Assembly: GCA_031380885.1 (NCBI GenBank)
Contig: JANMXL010000186.1
Location: 1-15,996 of the forward strand
Direction: 5' to 3'
DNA: 15,996 bases
Source of the DNA: PBB1 sp031380885
GTDB lineage: Bacteria; Pseudomonadota; Gammaproteobacteria; Burkholderiales; Burkholderiaceae_C
The notes under the pieces are model-generated. The model made no database searches. It was not told the DNA's origin and saw only the letters and a program-made list of their open reading frames with translations. Below, piece after piece: positions 1-7,958 of this stretch. The position numbers and the translations under genes are program-made. How positions within the stretch are numbered: the first letter of the stretch is position 1; every line of letters begins with the position of its first letter.

Positions 1-1008
1 GTGCACACCACGGTGGTGATCGGCGGCGAGCTGTCGAACAACAAGGGCATCAACAAGGCGGGCGGTGGCCTGACCGCACCCGCGCTCACAGCCAAGGACA
101 TGGAAGACATCAAGACCGCGATGAGCTTCCAGTGCGAGTACCTGGCGGTGAGCTTCCCGAAAAGCGCCACCGACATGGAAATGGCGCGCCAGCTCGCCAA
201 TCTGGCCGGTGAGCCTTACAAGCACAAGGCGGCGCTGATCGCGAAGATCGAGCGCAGTGAGGCGATTCCGGTGCTGGAAAGCATCCTGAAGGCCAGCGAC
301 GGCATCATGGTCGCGCGCGGCGACCTGGCGGTGGAAGTTGGCAATGCGACGGTCCCCGCACTGCAGAAGAAGATGATCAAGATGGCGCGCGAGCTCGACC
401 GCATCGTCATCACCGCCACACAGATGATGGAGTCGATGATCGTCAACCCGGTGCCCACGCGTGCCGAGGTCAGCGATGTGGCGAACGCGGTGCTCGACGG
501 CACCGACGCGGTGATGCTCAGCGCCGAAACGGCGGCTGGCAAGTACCCGGTCGAGACGGTCGAGATGATGGCCTCGATCTGCCTCGAGGCCGAGCGCGCC
601 GAGGAAATCTCGCTCGATGCCGGCTTCACCAACAAGCTGTTCGGCCGCATCGACCAGTCGATCGCGATGGCCGCGCTGTTCACCGCGCACCACCTGGGCT
701 GCAAGGCGATCCTGGCGCTGACCGAGTCGGGCTCGACCGCGCTGTGGATGAGCCGCCACAAGGTCCATGTGCCGATCTACGGCCTGACCTCGAAGGTCAC
801 CAGCCAGCGCAAGATGGCGCTGTACCGCAATGTGCGCCCACTGCTGATGCCCAACTTCACCGACCGCGACCAGGCGCTGGCCTGCGCCGAGGGCTTGCTG
901 GTCGAGCAGGGCGTGCTCAAGCCAGGCGACACCTACGCGATCACCGTCGGCGAACCGATGGGCTATCCCGGCGGCACCAACATGCTGAAGGTCTGCCGCG
1001 TGGCCTGA
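1..1008 (+). CDS. pyk: Pyruvate kinase, 3' part (5' end outside window)
   Basis: Pyruvate kinase transfers phosphate from phosphoenolpyruvate to ADP, the last step of glycolysis, in the cytosol. The reading frame is open from base 1, and the GTG there is an internal codon, not a start. About 335 residues are present; the family is usually near 475-480, so roughly the first 140 are missing. Visible hallmarks are GGELSNNKGIN at the end of the B domain, the AKIERSEAI segment with the catalytic-region lysine, GIMVARGDLAVEVG (metal and substrate loop) and TQMMESMI. The region after about residue 215 is the C-terminal regulatory domain. It ends in TGA at 1006-1008, and fba follows after 51 bases, which suggests co-transcription. 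The family assignment is secure. Confidence 0.97.
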   Translation: MHTTVVIGGELSNNKGINKAGGGLTAPALTAKDMEDIKTAMSFQCEYLAVSFPKSATDMEMARQLANLAGEPYKHKAALIAKIERSEAIPVLESILKASDGIMVARGDLAVEVGNATVPALQKKMIKMARELDRIVITATQMMESMIVNPVPTRAEVSDVANAVLDGTDAVMLSAETAAGKYPVETVEMMASICLEAERAEEISLDAGFTNKLFGRIDQSIAMAALFTAHHLGCKAILALTESGSTALWMSRHKVHVPIYGLTSKVTSQRKMALYRNVRPLLMPNFTDRDQALACAEGLLVEQGVLKPGDTYAITVGEPMGYPGGTNMLKVCRVA

Positions 1009-1059
1009 CCCACGACAAACAAATTTTCAACCTCTTTCATCCCTCCCCCAGGACCGACC

Positions 1060-2124
1060 ATGCCACTCGTCTCCATGCGCCAGCTGCTCGACCACGCCGC
1101 AGAGCACACCTACGGCATCCCTGCCTTCAATGTGAACAACCTCGAACAGGTGCAGGCGGTGATGTCCGCAGCCGACGAAGTCGGCGCGCCGGTGATCCTG
1201 CAGGCCAGCGCCGGGGCACGCAAGTACGCCGGAGAGCCGTTCATCAAGCACCTGATCCAAGCGGCGGTCGAGAGCTGGCCGCACATTCCGCTGGTGATGC
1301 ACCAAGACCACGGGCAGAGCCCCGATGTGTGCAAGGGCGCTATTGATCTGGGCTTCAGCTCGGTGATGATGGACGGCTCGCTGCAGGCCGACGGCAAGAC
1401 CATCGCCAGCTACGACTACAACGTCGAGGTGACGCGCAAGGTCGTCGACATGGCGCACCGGCTCGGCGTCACCGTCGAAGGCGAGCTCGGCTGCCTGGGC
1501 TCGCTGGAAACGATGAAGGGCGACAAGGAAGACGGCCACGGCACCGATTCGACGATGACCATGGACCAGCTGCTGACCGACCCGGAAGAAGCGGCCGACT
1601 TCGTCAAGAAGACGCAACTCGACGCGCTGGCGATCGCCATCGGCACCAGCCACGGCGCCTACAAGTTCACCCGCAAGCCCACCGGCGACATTTTGGCCAT
1701 CGGCCGCATCAAGGAAATCAACCGCCGCATCCCGAACACCCACCTGGTGATGCACGGCAGCTCCAGCGTGCCGCAGGAGTTGCTGGCCATCATTCGCCAG
1801 TACGGCGGCGACATGAAAGAAACCTACGGTGTGCCGGTCAGCGAGATACAGGAGGCGATCAAGTTCGGCGTGCGCAAGATCAACATCGACACCGACGTCC
1901 GGCTCGCAATGACCGCTGCCATCCGCAAGTACCTGTTCGAGAACCCGGACAAGTTCGATCCGCGCGACTATCTCAAGCCCGCACGCGAGGCCGCCAAGCA
2001 GATCTGCAAGCAGCGTTACCTCGAATTCAATTGCGAAGGCCAGGCGGCGAAGATCAAGCCGCAGACGCTGTCGGTGGTGGCCGCGCGTTACGCCAAGGGC
2101 GAGCTGGCACAGACCGTGGTCTGA
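1060..2124 (+). CDS. fba: Class II fructose-1,6-bisphosphate aldolase
   Basis: This zinc-dependent aldolase interconverts fructose-1,6-bisphosphate with dihydroxyacetone phosphate and glyceraldehyde-3-phosphate. It serves glycolysis, gluconeogenesis and, where present, the Calvin cycle. The 354-residue product is full length for the CbbA-like class IIB group. Visible active-site elements are HQDHG at residues 81-85 (Asp83 as proton donor, His84 as zinc ligand), VEGELG around Glu142, TSHGAYK with His198, MHGSSS with His232, and the phosphate-binding NIDTD motif. An AGGA at 1050-1053 sits seven bases before the ATG and supports this start. pyk lies 51 bases upstream and purC 43 bases downstream on the same strand. 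Whether it serves CO2 fixation cannot be told here, because no other Calvin gene except the dual-use rpe is in the window. Confidence 0.97.
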   Translation: MPLVSMRQLLDHAAEHTYGIPAFNVNNLEQVQAVMSAADEVGAPVILQASAGARKYAGEPFIKHLIQAAVESWPHIPLVMHQDHGQSPDVCKGAIDLGFSSVMMDGSLQADGKTIASYDYNVEVTRKVVDMAHRLGVTVEGELGCLGSLETMKGDKEDGHGTDSTMTMDQLLTDPEEAADFVKKTQLDALAIAIGTSHGAYKFTRKPTGDILAIGRIKEINRRIPNTHLVMHGSSSVPQELLAIIRQYGGDMKETYGVPVSEIQEAIKFGVRKINIDTDVRLAMTAAIRKYLFENPDKFDPRDYLKPAREAAKQICKQRYLEFNCEGQAAKIKPQTLSVVAARYAKGELAQTVV

Positions 2125-2167
2125 CGCTGTGATGCCTTTCTGAACCCCCGGACGAATACGCCGCGCC

Positions 2168-3076
2168 ATGACTGACCCCTTGCTCGAAAGCCGTTTGCAC
2201 AGCCTGCCCCTGCTGGCGCGCGGCAAGGTCCGCGACAACTACGCCGTCGGCGCGGATCGGCTGCTGATGATCGCCAGCGACCGCCTCAGCGCCTTCGATG
2301 TGGTGATGGGCGAGCCGATCCCGGGCAAGGGCCAGCTGCTGACCGAGATGGCGCTGTTCTGGTTTGAACGCCTCAAGGGCATCGTGCCCAACCACCTGAC
2401 CGGCGACGCGCCGGAGAGCGTTGTGGCCGCCGATGAGCGTGCGCAGGTGGTCGGCCGATCCATGCTGGTCAAGCGCCTGAAACCACTGCCGGTCGAGGCG
2501 GTGGTGCGCGGCTACCTGGCCGGCAGCGGCTGGAAGGAATACCAGCACAGCCGCTCGGTGTGCGGCGTGGCGCTGCCCGACGGGCTGGTCAACGCCGCGA
2601 AGCTGCCGCAGCCGATCTTCACGCCGGCCACCAAGGCCGAGATGGGCGACCACGACGAGAACATTTCGCACGAGCGCATGGCCGAGATCATCGGCGCCCC
2701 ACTCGCGGCCAAGGTGCGCGAGGTGGCGATCGCGCTGTACCAGACGGCCGCCGCCTATGCGCTGACCCAGGGCATCATCATTGCCGACACCAAGTTCGAA
2801 TTCGGCCTCGATGCCGATGGCACCCTGACGCTGATGGACGAGGTGCTGACGCCCGACTCCTCGCGCTTCTGGCCGCTCGAAGGCTACGCGGCTGCGTTGC
2901 GCGACGGGCGCAACCCGCCCAGCTACGACAAGCAGTTCGTGCGCGACTGGCTGGAGCACGCTGTCGTCGATGGGAAGCCCTGGAACAAGCAGGCCCCGGC
3001 ACCGGCCCTGCCCGCATCGGTGGTCGAACACACCGCGGCGACTTACCGGGAAGCCCTGCACCGCCTGACCCGATGA
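2168..3076 (+). CDS. purC: Phosphoribosylaminoimidazole-succinocarboxamide (SAICAR) synthase
   Basis: PurC joins CAIR and aspartate, using ATP, to make SAICAR in de novo purine synthesis. The 302-residue product is the longer form of the family rather than the roughly 240-residue E. coli form. Hallmarks are RGKVRDNY at residues 18-25, SDRLSAFD at 37-44, EAVVRGYLAGSGW at 110-122, IIIADTKFEFG at 203-213 and DEVLTPDSSRFW at 224-235. The stop codon TGA at 3074-3076 overlaps the ATG of the next gene (ATGA). In many relatives, purE and purK follow purC (general knowledge of Burkholderiales). Here they are replaced by a TPR-like gene and pabBC, so purE/purK must lie elsewhere. Start choice: ATG at 2168 gives the normal N-terminus, though no strong ribosome binding site precedes it. 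Confidence 0.97.
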   Translation: MTDPLLESRLHSLPLLARGKVRDNYAVGADRLLMIASDRLSAFDVVMGEPIPGKGQLLTEMALFWFERLKGIVPNHLTGDAPESVVAADERAQVVGRSMLVKRLKPLPVEAVVRGYLAGSGWKEYQHSRSVCGVALPDGLVNAAKLPQPIFTPATKAEMGDHDENISHERMAEIIGAPLAAKVREVAIALYQTAAAYALTQGIIIADTKFEFGLDADGTLTLMDEVLTPDSSRFWPLEGYAAALRDGRNPPSYDKQFVRDWLEHAVVDGKPWNKQAPAPALPASVVEHTAATYREALHRLTR

Positions 3077-4185
3077 AGCCGCCCACCTCGCCGATGATGG
3101 CGCGGCTCGATGCCGCGCTGGCTGCCTCCAGGCATCCGGTCGATGCGGCATGTGTGCGGGCCGAGCGGGCGGGTCTGCTGGCGCGGCAAGGCAGCCTGGA
3201 CGACGCCCACGCCGAGCTGCAAACCCTGCGGCGCGATTTCGCCGAGCGGCCGGCAGCGGTGGTCACGGTGTGGATCTGCATCGTCGAGGCCTGGATCGAA
3301 CAGTACAGCGGTCACCCAGCCGTCGGCCGCGACAAGATGCGGCGCGCCCAGGCGCTGAGCGCGGCCGCCCGGCTGAAGCCGCTGCAGGCACTGAGCGCCG
3401 CCTGGCTGGCGCACCTCGGCTACATGCAGGACGACTTCGACGACATGGCGAAGTACCTGACGCTGGCGCTGCAACTCGCCGCACCCGATCACCATGCCGC
3501 GCGGGCGCGCGCCGCGCTGGTCGCCGCCTCCGGCTACCACTGGGCCAATCGCCTCGACCTCGCGCAGCCCTGGTACACCCGCGCCCGAGAACATGCGGTG
3601 GCCGATGCCGACGAGGCACTGCTCAGCATCGTCACTTTCATGATGGCCTGTCACCGCTGCAACCATGCGTCGCGGGCATCGATCTTCGGCGGCGTCAACG
3701 GTGCCGAAGCCCACCGCGCACAGGCCTGGCTCGATGCCTCGTTCAACCTCGATCAGTGGGTCGGGTCGGCGCCGCAAGACAGCTTCGTCTGCACGCTGCG
3801 CGCGCAGCTGTATTCGGCCGAACAGCAGCATGCACAAGCCCTCGCGTTGTATGAAGCCCACCTGGCCGACGCCGACCGGCAGGGTCTGGCGCATATGCGT
3901 GCGGTGCACCTGGCCGATCAGGCCTGGTGCCGCTTTCACACCGGGGACGCGAACGGGGCTCGCGCCGACGCGAACGCCGCCGCGGCACTGATCGATCCCG
4001 GCATGTATGTCGAAGACTTGGCCATCGCCTGCGGGCGGCTCGATCAGGTGTTCGAGGCGCTGGGCGACATCAACGCCGCGCTGCACCATCGCCAACTCGC
4101 CCGCGCGCATTGGGCGACGCACCAGACCATGATGCAGTCCATGATCGACCTGCTGGGTCGGGCGCTGGCCACCGAGGCGCACTGA
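3073..4185 (+). CDS. TPR-like alpha-helical repeat protein of unknown function
   Basis: The 370-residue product is rich in alanine, leucine and helix-forming residues. It shows TPR-like spacing of Ala/Leu/Tyr/Trp, for example ALALYEAHLADADRQG and ALGDINAALHHRQLARAHW in the C-terminal half. No signal peptide, membrane helix or catalytic motif is visible. Such superhelical repeats usually bind other proteins; similar repeat regions are found in front of GGDEF domains in Burkholderiales sensor proteins, but no GGDEF follows here, so it could be a stand-alone sensor-like module. The ATG overlaps the purC stop (ATGA) and pabBC starts two bases after its own stop, so it is almost certainly translated as part of a purC-TPR-pabBC operon. 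Its cellular role cannot be assigned. Confidence 0.85.
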   Translation: MKPPTSPMMARLDAALAASRHPVDAACVRAERAGLLARQGSLDDAHAELQTLRRDFAERPAAVVTVWICIVEAWIEQYSGHPAVGRDKMRRAQALSAAARLKPLQALSAAWLAHLGYMQDDFDDMAKYLTLALQLAAPDHHAARARAALVAASGYHWANRLDLAQPWYTRAREHAVADADEALLSIVTFMMACHRCNHASRASIFGGVNGAEAHRAQAWLDASFNLDQWVGSAPQDSFVCTLRAQLYSAEQQHAQALALYEAHLADADRQGLAHMRAVHLADQAWCRFHTGDANGARADANAAAALIDPGMYVEDLAIACGRLDQVFEALGDINAALHHRQLARAHWATHQTMMQSMIDLLGRALATEAH

Positions 4186-4187
4186 GC

Positions 4188-6125
4188 GTGCCGACGGCCG
4201 CGCCGCTGGCTGCACAGCAAAGCGGGCTCCGCTGCGTCGCGCTGCTCGACGACCGCGACGCGTCACCCGAGCGGCCAACCAGCCGGGCCTACAGCGGTTT
4301 CGTGCGCGAGCACCGCTGCGCAGACCCTGCGACGCTTTCGTCCACCTGGGCCGCCGTCGATGCCGACCTGCACGGCGGGCTGCATGCGCTGCTGCTGGCC
4401 GACTACGAGTGGGGCGCCAAGCTGCTGCAGGCGGGCCACCAAGCCCTGCCCACGGGCGACGGCGCGGCGCTGCGGGTGCTGATGTTTGCCGACTGCGCAA
4501 AGCTGTCTCGCGTCGAAGCCGACCAGTGGCTGGTGCATCTTGACGCGGAGATCGCCAACGCAGGCAGCGTGCATGGTGCCGCCGGCGTGATGAACCTCGA
4601 AGCCAGCATCGACCCGCCGACATTCACGCAAGCCATCCACCGGATTCACGAAGCCATCCGCGCTGGCGAGACCTACCAGGTCAACTACAGCTACCGGCTG
4701 CACGGGCAGGCCTATGGCTCGCCTGTGGCGCTGTACCGCCACCTGCGCGCGTTGCAGCCGGTGGCGTTCGGTGCCTACATCCAGTTGCCGATCGGCGAGG
4801 ACACGCGCGAGGACGCGACCACGCATGTGCTGTCGTGCTCGCCCGAGCTGTTCCTGCGCCACGAGGACGGGCTGCTGACTGCGCGGCCGATGAAGGGCAC
4901 CGCGTCGCGCACGCGCCTGCCCGAAGCCGACAGCGAGACGGCACGCCACCTGTCACTCGATGTGAAGAACCGGGCCGAGAACCTGATGATCGTCGACCTG
5001 CTGCGCAACGACCTCGGCCGCATCGCGCAGACCGGCTCGGTGCGGGTGCCCGAGCTGTTCGCGATCGAGCCCTATTCGACGGTGTTCCAGATGACTTCGA
5101 CGGTGCAGGCGCGCGTGCGGCCCGAGGTGGACTTTCCGGCGCTGCTGCGCGCGGTGTTCCCCTGCGGCTCAATCACCGGCGCGCCGAAACACCACACGAT
5201 GGACTGGATCGCCCAGCTGGAATCGACGCCGCGCGGGCTGTACTGCGGCACGATCGGCTGGGTCGATGCGCCGCGTGGCGATGACAAGCTCGGCGCTTTC
5301 TGCCTGTCGGTCGCGATCCGCACGATCACCCTCGGCGCCGAGGCGCATGGCCTGCGCCCGGCGCGGCTGGGCATCGGCGCAGGCATCGTGCTCGACAGCC
5401 GCGCTGACGAAGAGTTCGAGGAGTGCCGCCTGAAGGCGCGCTTCCTGACCGGGCTGCCACTGGGCTTCGAGTTGTTCGAAACGATGCGGGTGACGCGTGG
5501 CCAGGGCGTCGCCCACTTGGCCTTGCACCTGGATCGACTCGGCCGCAGCGCGCAGGCGCTGGGCTTCGCTTTCGATCGCGACACGGCGCAGCGGCGGGTC
5601 GAGTCGCAGCTGCGCGGCCTGGCCGACGACCCGCGCGAGCACCAGCGGCTGCGGCTGTCGCTGGCCCACGATGGCCGCTTGCAACTGACGCAGGCCGCGC
5701 TGAGCGACCTGCCTGATCTGCCACCCGGCCCCGACGGCGCGGCAGTGTCGCTGCTGATCGCACCGCATCGCCTGCCGAATGAGCAACCGCTGGCGGCCCA
5801 CAAGACCACGCTGCGCCAGCCCTACGACGACGGCGTGCACGCGGCCGAGCGGGCCGGTGCGTTCGACAGCCTGTTCTTCACCGAAGATGGCCGGTTGGTC
5901 GAAGGCGGGCGCACGTCAGTGTTCCTGAAACTGGACGGCGGTTGGTGCACACCGTCGGTCGCCGACGGCGCGCTGCCCGGCGTGATGCGCGGCCTGGTGC
6001 TGGCCGATCCGTCGTGGCAGGCCACCGAGCGCAGCCTGAGCGCCGCCGACCTGGCTCGCGCCGAGGCCATCATGGTGTGCAACGCCTTGCGCGGCACCCT
6101 GTCGGCCCGGGTGATCGCCGCATGA
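4188..6125 (+). CDS. pabB: Fused aminodeoxychorismate synthase component I / aminodeoxychorismate lyase (PabB-PabC)
   Basis: This protein makes 4-aminobenzoate for folate. The N-terminal chorismate-binding domain aminates chorismate, and the C-terminal PLP fold IV domain releases pyruvate from the product. From the GTG at 4188 it is 645 residues. The synthase part (about 1-420) has GETYQVNYSYRL at 160-171, PMKGT at 234-238 with Lys236 matching the catalytic lysine of E. coli PabB (PIKGT), NRAENLMIVDLLRNDLG at 261-277 and CGSITGAPK at 326-334. The lyase part (about 425-645) has FELFETMR at 427-434, the likely PLP lysine Lys539 in AHKTTLR, and VEGGRTSVFL at 571-580. The GTG is chosen because it lies two bases after the previous stop and leaves no gap; a GAGG lies ten bases upstream. 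The glutaminase partner (PabA) is not in the window. Confidence 0.95.
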   Translation: MPTAAPLAAQQSGLRCVALLDDRDASPERPTSRAYSGFVREHRCADPATLSSTWAAVDADLHGGLHALLLADYEWGAKLLQAGHQALPTGDGAALRVLMFADCAKLSRVEADQWLVHLDAEIANAGSVHGAAGVMNLEASIDPPTFTQAIHRIHEAIRAGETYQVNYSYRLHGQAYGSPVALYRHLRALQPVAFGAYIQLPIGEDTREDATTHVLSCSPELFLRHEDGLLTARPMKGTASRTRLPEADSETARHLSLDVKNRAENLMIVDLLRNDLGRIAQTGSVRVPELFAIEPYSTVFQMTSTVQARVRPEVDFPALLRAVFPCGSITGAPKHHTMDWIAQLESTPRGLYCGTIGWVDAPRGDDKLGAFCLSVAIRTITLGAEAHGLRPARLGIGAGIVLDSRADEEFEECRLKARFLTGLPLGFELFETMRVTRGQGVAHLALHLDRLGRSAQALGFAFDRDTAQRRVESQLRGLADDPREHQRLRLSLAHDGRLQLTQAALSDLPDLPPGPDGAAVSLLIAPHRLPNEQPLAAHKTTLRQPYDDGVHAAERAGAFDSLFFTEDGRLVEGGRTSVFLKLDGGWCTPSVADGALPGVMRGLVLADPSWQATERSLSAADLARAEAIMVCNALRGTLSARVIAA

Positions 6126-6202
6126 ACCTCGCCCACACGCTGACCGACGTGCGTCGCGGTCGCTGGCCCGCGTCACGCGTGAAAACCACGCGGAGAAAGG
6201 GG

Positions 6203-6231
6203 TTCACCGTCCGCACCTGCTGACCGATATG
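6203..6231 (+). promoter_or_regulatory. Weak candidate promoter before the 93-residue gene
   Basis: In the 165-base gap after pabBC, TTCACC (6203-6208) and GATATG (6226-6231) are separated by exactly 17 bases. The match to sigma-70 boxes is four of six and three of six, so this is only a candidate. A -10 at this position would leave a leader of about 50 bases before the ATG at 6291. Read-through from pabBC is the alternative. Confidence 0.2.
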
Positions 6232-6290
6232 TCTCTCATGGCGGCTGCTGCCGCATCGATCCGAGACCGACAGCGCCAACAGGAGTCTTC

Positions 6291-6572
6291 ATGAAACTTG
6301 AGCACATTGTTTTTGCCGTGGCCGCGAAGGTGGACATCGACCAGTCGTTCGTCTTCGAGTACGTCGTCTGCCGCCACATCCAGACCCTTCTGCTCAAGCG
6401 CACCGCCCTGCGCACGCTGGCGATCGACCCCGACCGCCATGTGTATGTCGATTCGAAGGAACTGCGCGATTGCATCGACCAGGCCGCGCACCTGTTTCTT
6501 GGCGATCTGGTGCGGGCCAGCGAAATCAGCGAAGCAGCGATGGCCCGTTGGCAGCTGCCGGTCGCCCACTGA
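6291..6572 (+). CDS. Small hypothetical protein, 93 residues
   Basis: I do not recognise this family. The product is a small soluble protein with no signal peptide or membrane segment and a mixed helix/strand composition; the start MKLEHIVFAVAAKVDIDQSF is followed by a Leu- and Arg-rich segment (residues 31-45). A clear AGGAG at 6281-6285 lies five bases before the ATG, one of the best ribosome binding sites in the window, which makes this a real gene despite its size. It stands alone: 165 bases separate it from pabBC, and the gene on its right is convergent, with 30 bases between the stops. No function is proposed. Confidence 0.75.
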   Translation: MKLEHIVFAVAAKVDIDQSFVFEYVVCRHIQTLLLKRTALRTLAIDPDRHVYVDSKELRDCIDQAAHLFLGDLVRASEISEAAMARWQLPVAH

Positions 6573-6602
6573 GAGCCTGAGGTTTCCAGACCCCCCGGCG
6601 CG

Positions 6603-7169
6603 TCAGCCGTCGCCGTCGGCCTCGTCCGGCAAATCAGGGGGCCCGGCCCACACCTGCTGCGTCGAGCCTGGCCGGTGGCGCGAGCGCTTGGCAGAGTTCA
6701 GCCGCAGGTCGGCCAGCGCCAGCAGATCAAGGGCGCGCCACGGCCCCCGGTCGGGGCGTGCTGCCACGCCGATGCAAACGTCGATCATGCCGATGTCCGG
6801 ATGCACATCGTGCGCCCGGCCGACCAGGCTGCGGATGCCGCAGGCGAACTGCGTGGCGGTGGCGAGCGAGGTGCCTGGCAGCAGCAATGCGAACTGATCG
6901 CCACCGAGCCGCGCCACGGTGTCGCCCGGCCGCGCCGAGCGCTGCAGCGTCACCGCCAGCGCCACCAGCGCCCGGTCGCCACTGTCGCGGCCGCGTTCCA
7001 TGTTGATCAGGAACAAATTGTCGAGGTCGACCAGCAACAGCGCCAGCGCTTGCCCTCCGGTCTGTGCGGCGTCGGCGGCTTCGCTCAGGCGATCGAGGAA
7101 ATACGCCCGGTGATGCAAGCCTGTCAGCAGGTCGAGGAACAGCGGCGCGGTGTTCATCATCGTGCTCAC
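6603..7169 (-). CDS. Degenerate GGDEF-domain protein (GGDQF) with retained I-site
   Basis: The 188-residue protein is a lone GGDEF domain without a sensor domain. The fold is clear from DLLTGLHHRAYF near the N-terminus, LLVDLDNLF at 45-53 with the metal-binding Asp48, and TVARLGGDQF at 84-93. Several residues needed for diguanylate cyclase activity are altered: the signature is GGDQF, so the catalytic Glu is Gln; the usual FK is LF; IND is INM; GH is GR. The inhibitory-site RxxD is intact as RPGD at 80-83, five residues before the signature. By family knowledge this pattern fits a c-di-GMP-binding or regulatory protein rather than an enzyme; that is inference. The GTG at 7169 gives this length, and ATG codons at 7160 and 7157 are alternatives. 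It starts 21 bases after the stop of the secreted-protein gene, so they likely share a transcript. Confidence 0.87.
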   Translation of the reverse strand: MSTMMNTAPLFLDLLTGLHHRAYFLDRLSEAADAAQTGGQALALLLVDLDNLFLINMERGRDSGDRALVALAVTLQRSARPGDTVARLGGDQFALLLPGTSLATATQFACGIRSLVGRAHDVHPDIGMIDVCIGVAARPDRGPWRALDLLALADLRLNSAKRSRHRPGSTQQVWAGPPDLPDEADGDG

Positions 7170-7190
7170 TCTACAGCCGCAGTGCCGGGT

Positions 7191-7811
7191 TCAGAACCGG
7201 TTGACCAGCGGCCCTGCGGCTGAAGCCCCGGACGACGGGGTGGCCGCGGGCAGACGCTGCGCCCGCTCGACATCGGTGTACGACAGCGTGGCCTCGCCGA
7301 GCGCCGGCTGGCGGTAGATCAGCTTCATGCCGGCGGCGAAATCCCAGTCGAAGCTGCCGCGCGGCGCAAAGCGGGCAGCGAAGGCGGGGAACGGCCGACG
7401 CGCGCCCTCAGCGGTGGTCGGCAGGCCGTACTTGCTGACCAGCAACTGGCGCAGCGCCTCGTTTTCCTGGCCATACGGCTTGATGACGAATTGCGCGCTG
7501 ACCAACCCGGCGGCGTCACTCACCACCATCAGGCGCTGCAGTGCGGGCACCCCGGCGGCCCGGGTGTCGAAGCTCGGGGGACCGTCGGTGCGCTGTGTCA
7601 GCGGCGTGACCCTCGCCTTCAGTGCCGCCGCGATGAAGGCCTCGGTCGAGGCCCCTTTGAGACGCACGCCATACAGCGTCAGCTCGCCCAGCGGGGACGA
7701 AGACTGTGCCGACGCGGTTGCTGTGATGCCGAGCAGCAGCACGGCGGCCAGCGTGGCGCCCAACGAACGGCGGTGCGTCAGAAAGCGCACCACGCCAGGA
7801 AAAGGCCTCAT
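7191..7811 (-). CDS. Predicted secreted protein of unknown function
   Basis: The 206-residue product begins with a good Sec signal peptide: basic residues through LTHRRS, a hydrophobic run ATLAAVLLLGI, and a likely cleavage after ASA at residue 35, before QSSSP. The mature part is about 170 residues, probably periplasmic, with no lipobox cysteine. It contains strand-like stretches such as ELTLYGVRLKG near its start and GMKLIYRQPALGEATLSYTD near its end. The latter resembles the end of small periplasmic proteins that track substrate or calcium state, but I cannot name a family. The C-terminal tail after residue 190 is low-complexity Ala/Ser/Pro. It is the first gene of a two-gene unit with the degenerate GGDEF gene, which suggests a shared, possibly surface-related, pathway. 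The ATG at 7811 has no strong ribosome binding site. Confidence 0.8.
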   Translation of the reverse strand: MRPFPGVVRFLTHRRSLGATLAAVLLLGITATASAQSSSPLGELTLYGVRLKGASTEAFIAAALKARVTPLTQRTDGPPSFDTRAAGVPALQRLMVVSDAAGLVSAQFVIKPYGQENEALRQLLVSKYGLPTTAEGARRPFPAFAARFAPRGSFDWDFAAGMKLIYRQPALGEATLSYTDVERAQRLPAATPSSGASAAGPLVNRF

Positions 7812-7958
7812 CTGGCGACCAACAAAATGCGCCCGCCCATTGGGTCAGACGGGAAAGTGCCGATATCAACCAACCGAAGCCTCCGCAATGCTGCCTTGCA
7901 GCCCACATTCAATGTCGTTCCCACGTGGCACGACCGCAGCCATGATGACCGCTTTCCG
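7812..7958. promoter_or_regulatory. Divergent promoter region between secreted protein and diguanylate cyclase
   Basis: These 147 bases separate two divergent genes and must hold the start signals for both unless one is leaderless. On the - strand, TTGATA (7860-7865) resembles a -35 box, but no good -10 follows at the right distance. No convincing box was found on the + strand. No operator or hairpin stands out. Confidence 0.35.

Noticed and set aside
1009..1059. A/T-richer gap between pyk and fba, considered as a separate fba promoter or terminator
   Set aside because: Only 51 bases, no hairpin and no pair of boxes at proper spacing; co-transcription is the simpler reading.
1027..2238. 403-codon open frame on the - strand opposite fba
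   Set aside because: It lies opposite a complete aldolase with all active-site residues. Its composition (runs of His, Val, Gly, Arg) is that of antisense frames in high-GC genes.
3043..4623. 526-codon open frame on the - strand across the TPR gene and the start of pabBC
   Set aside because: It crosses two tightly packed + strand genes and encodes Arg-rich low-complexity sequence with no recognisable domain.
6168..6192. Hairpin-like CCGCGT/ACGCGG and a CACGCGTG palindrome after pabBC, considered as a terminator
   Set aside because: No T-run follows and the stem is short with an imperfect centre, so no terminator is claimed.
6122..6223. 33-codon basic frame whose ATG overlaps the pabBC stop (ATGA)
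   Set aside because: The overlap hints at coupling, but the peptide is very short, Arg-rich and has no recognisable feature; a GC-rich sequence yields such frames by chance. Conservation in relatives would be needed to revive it.
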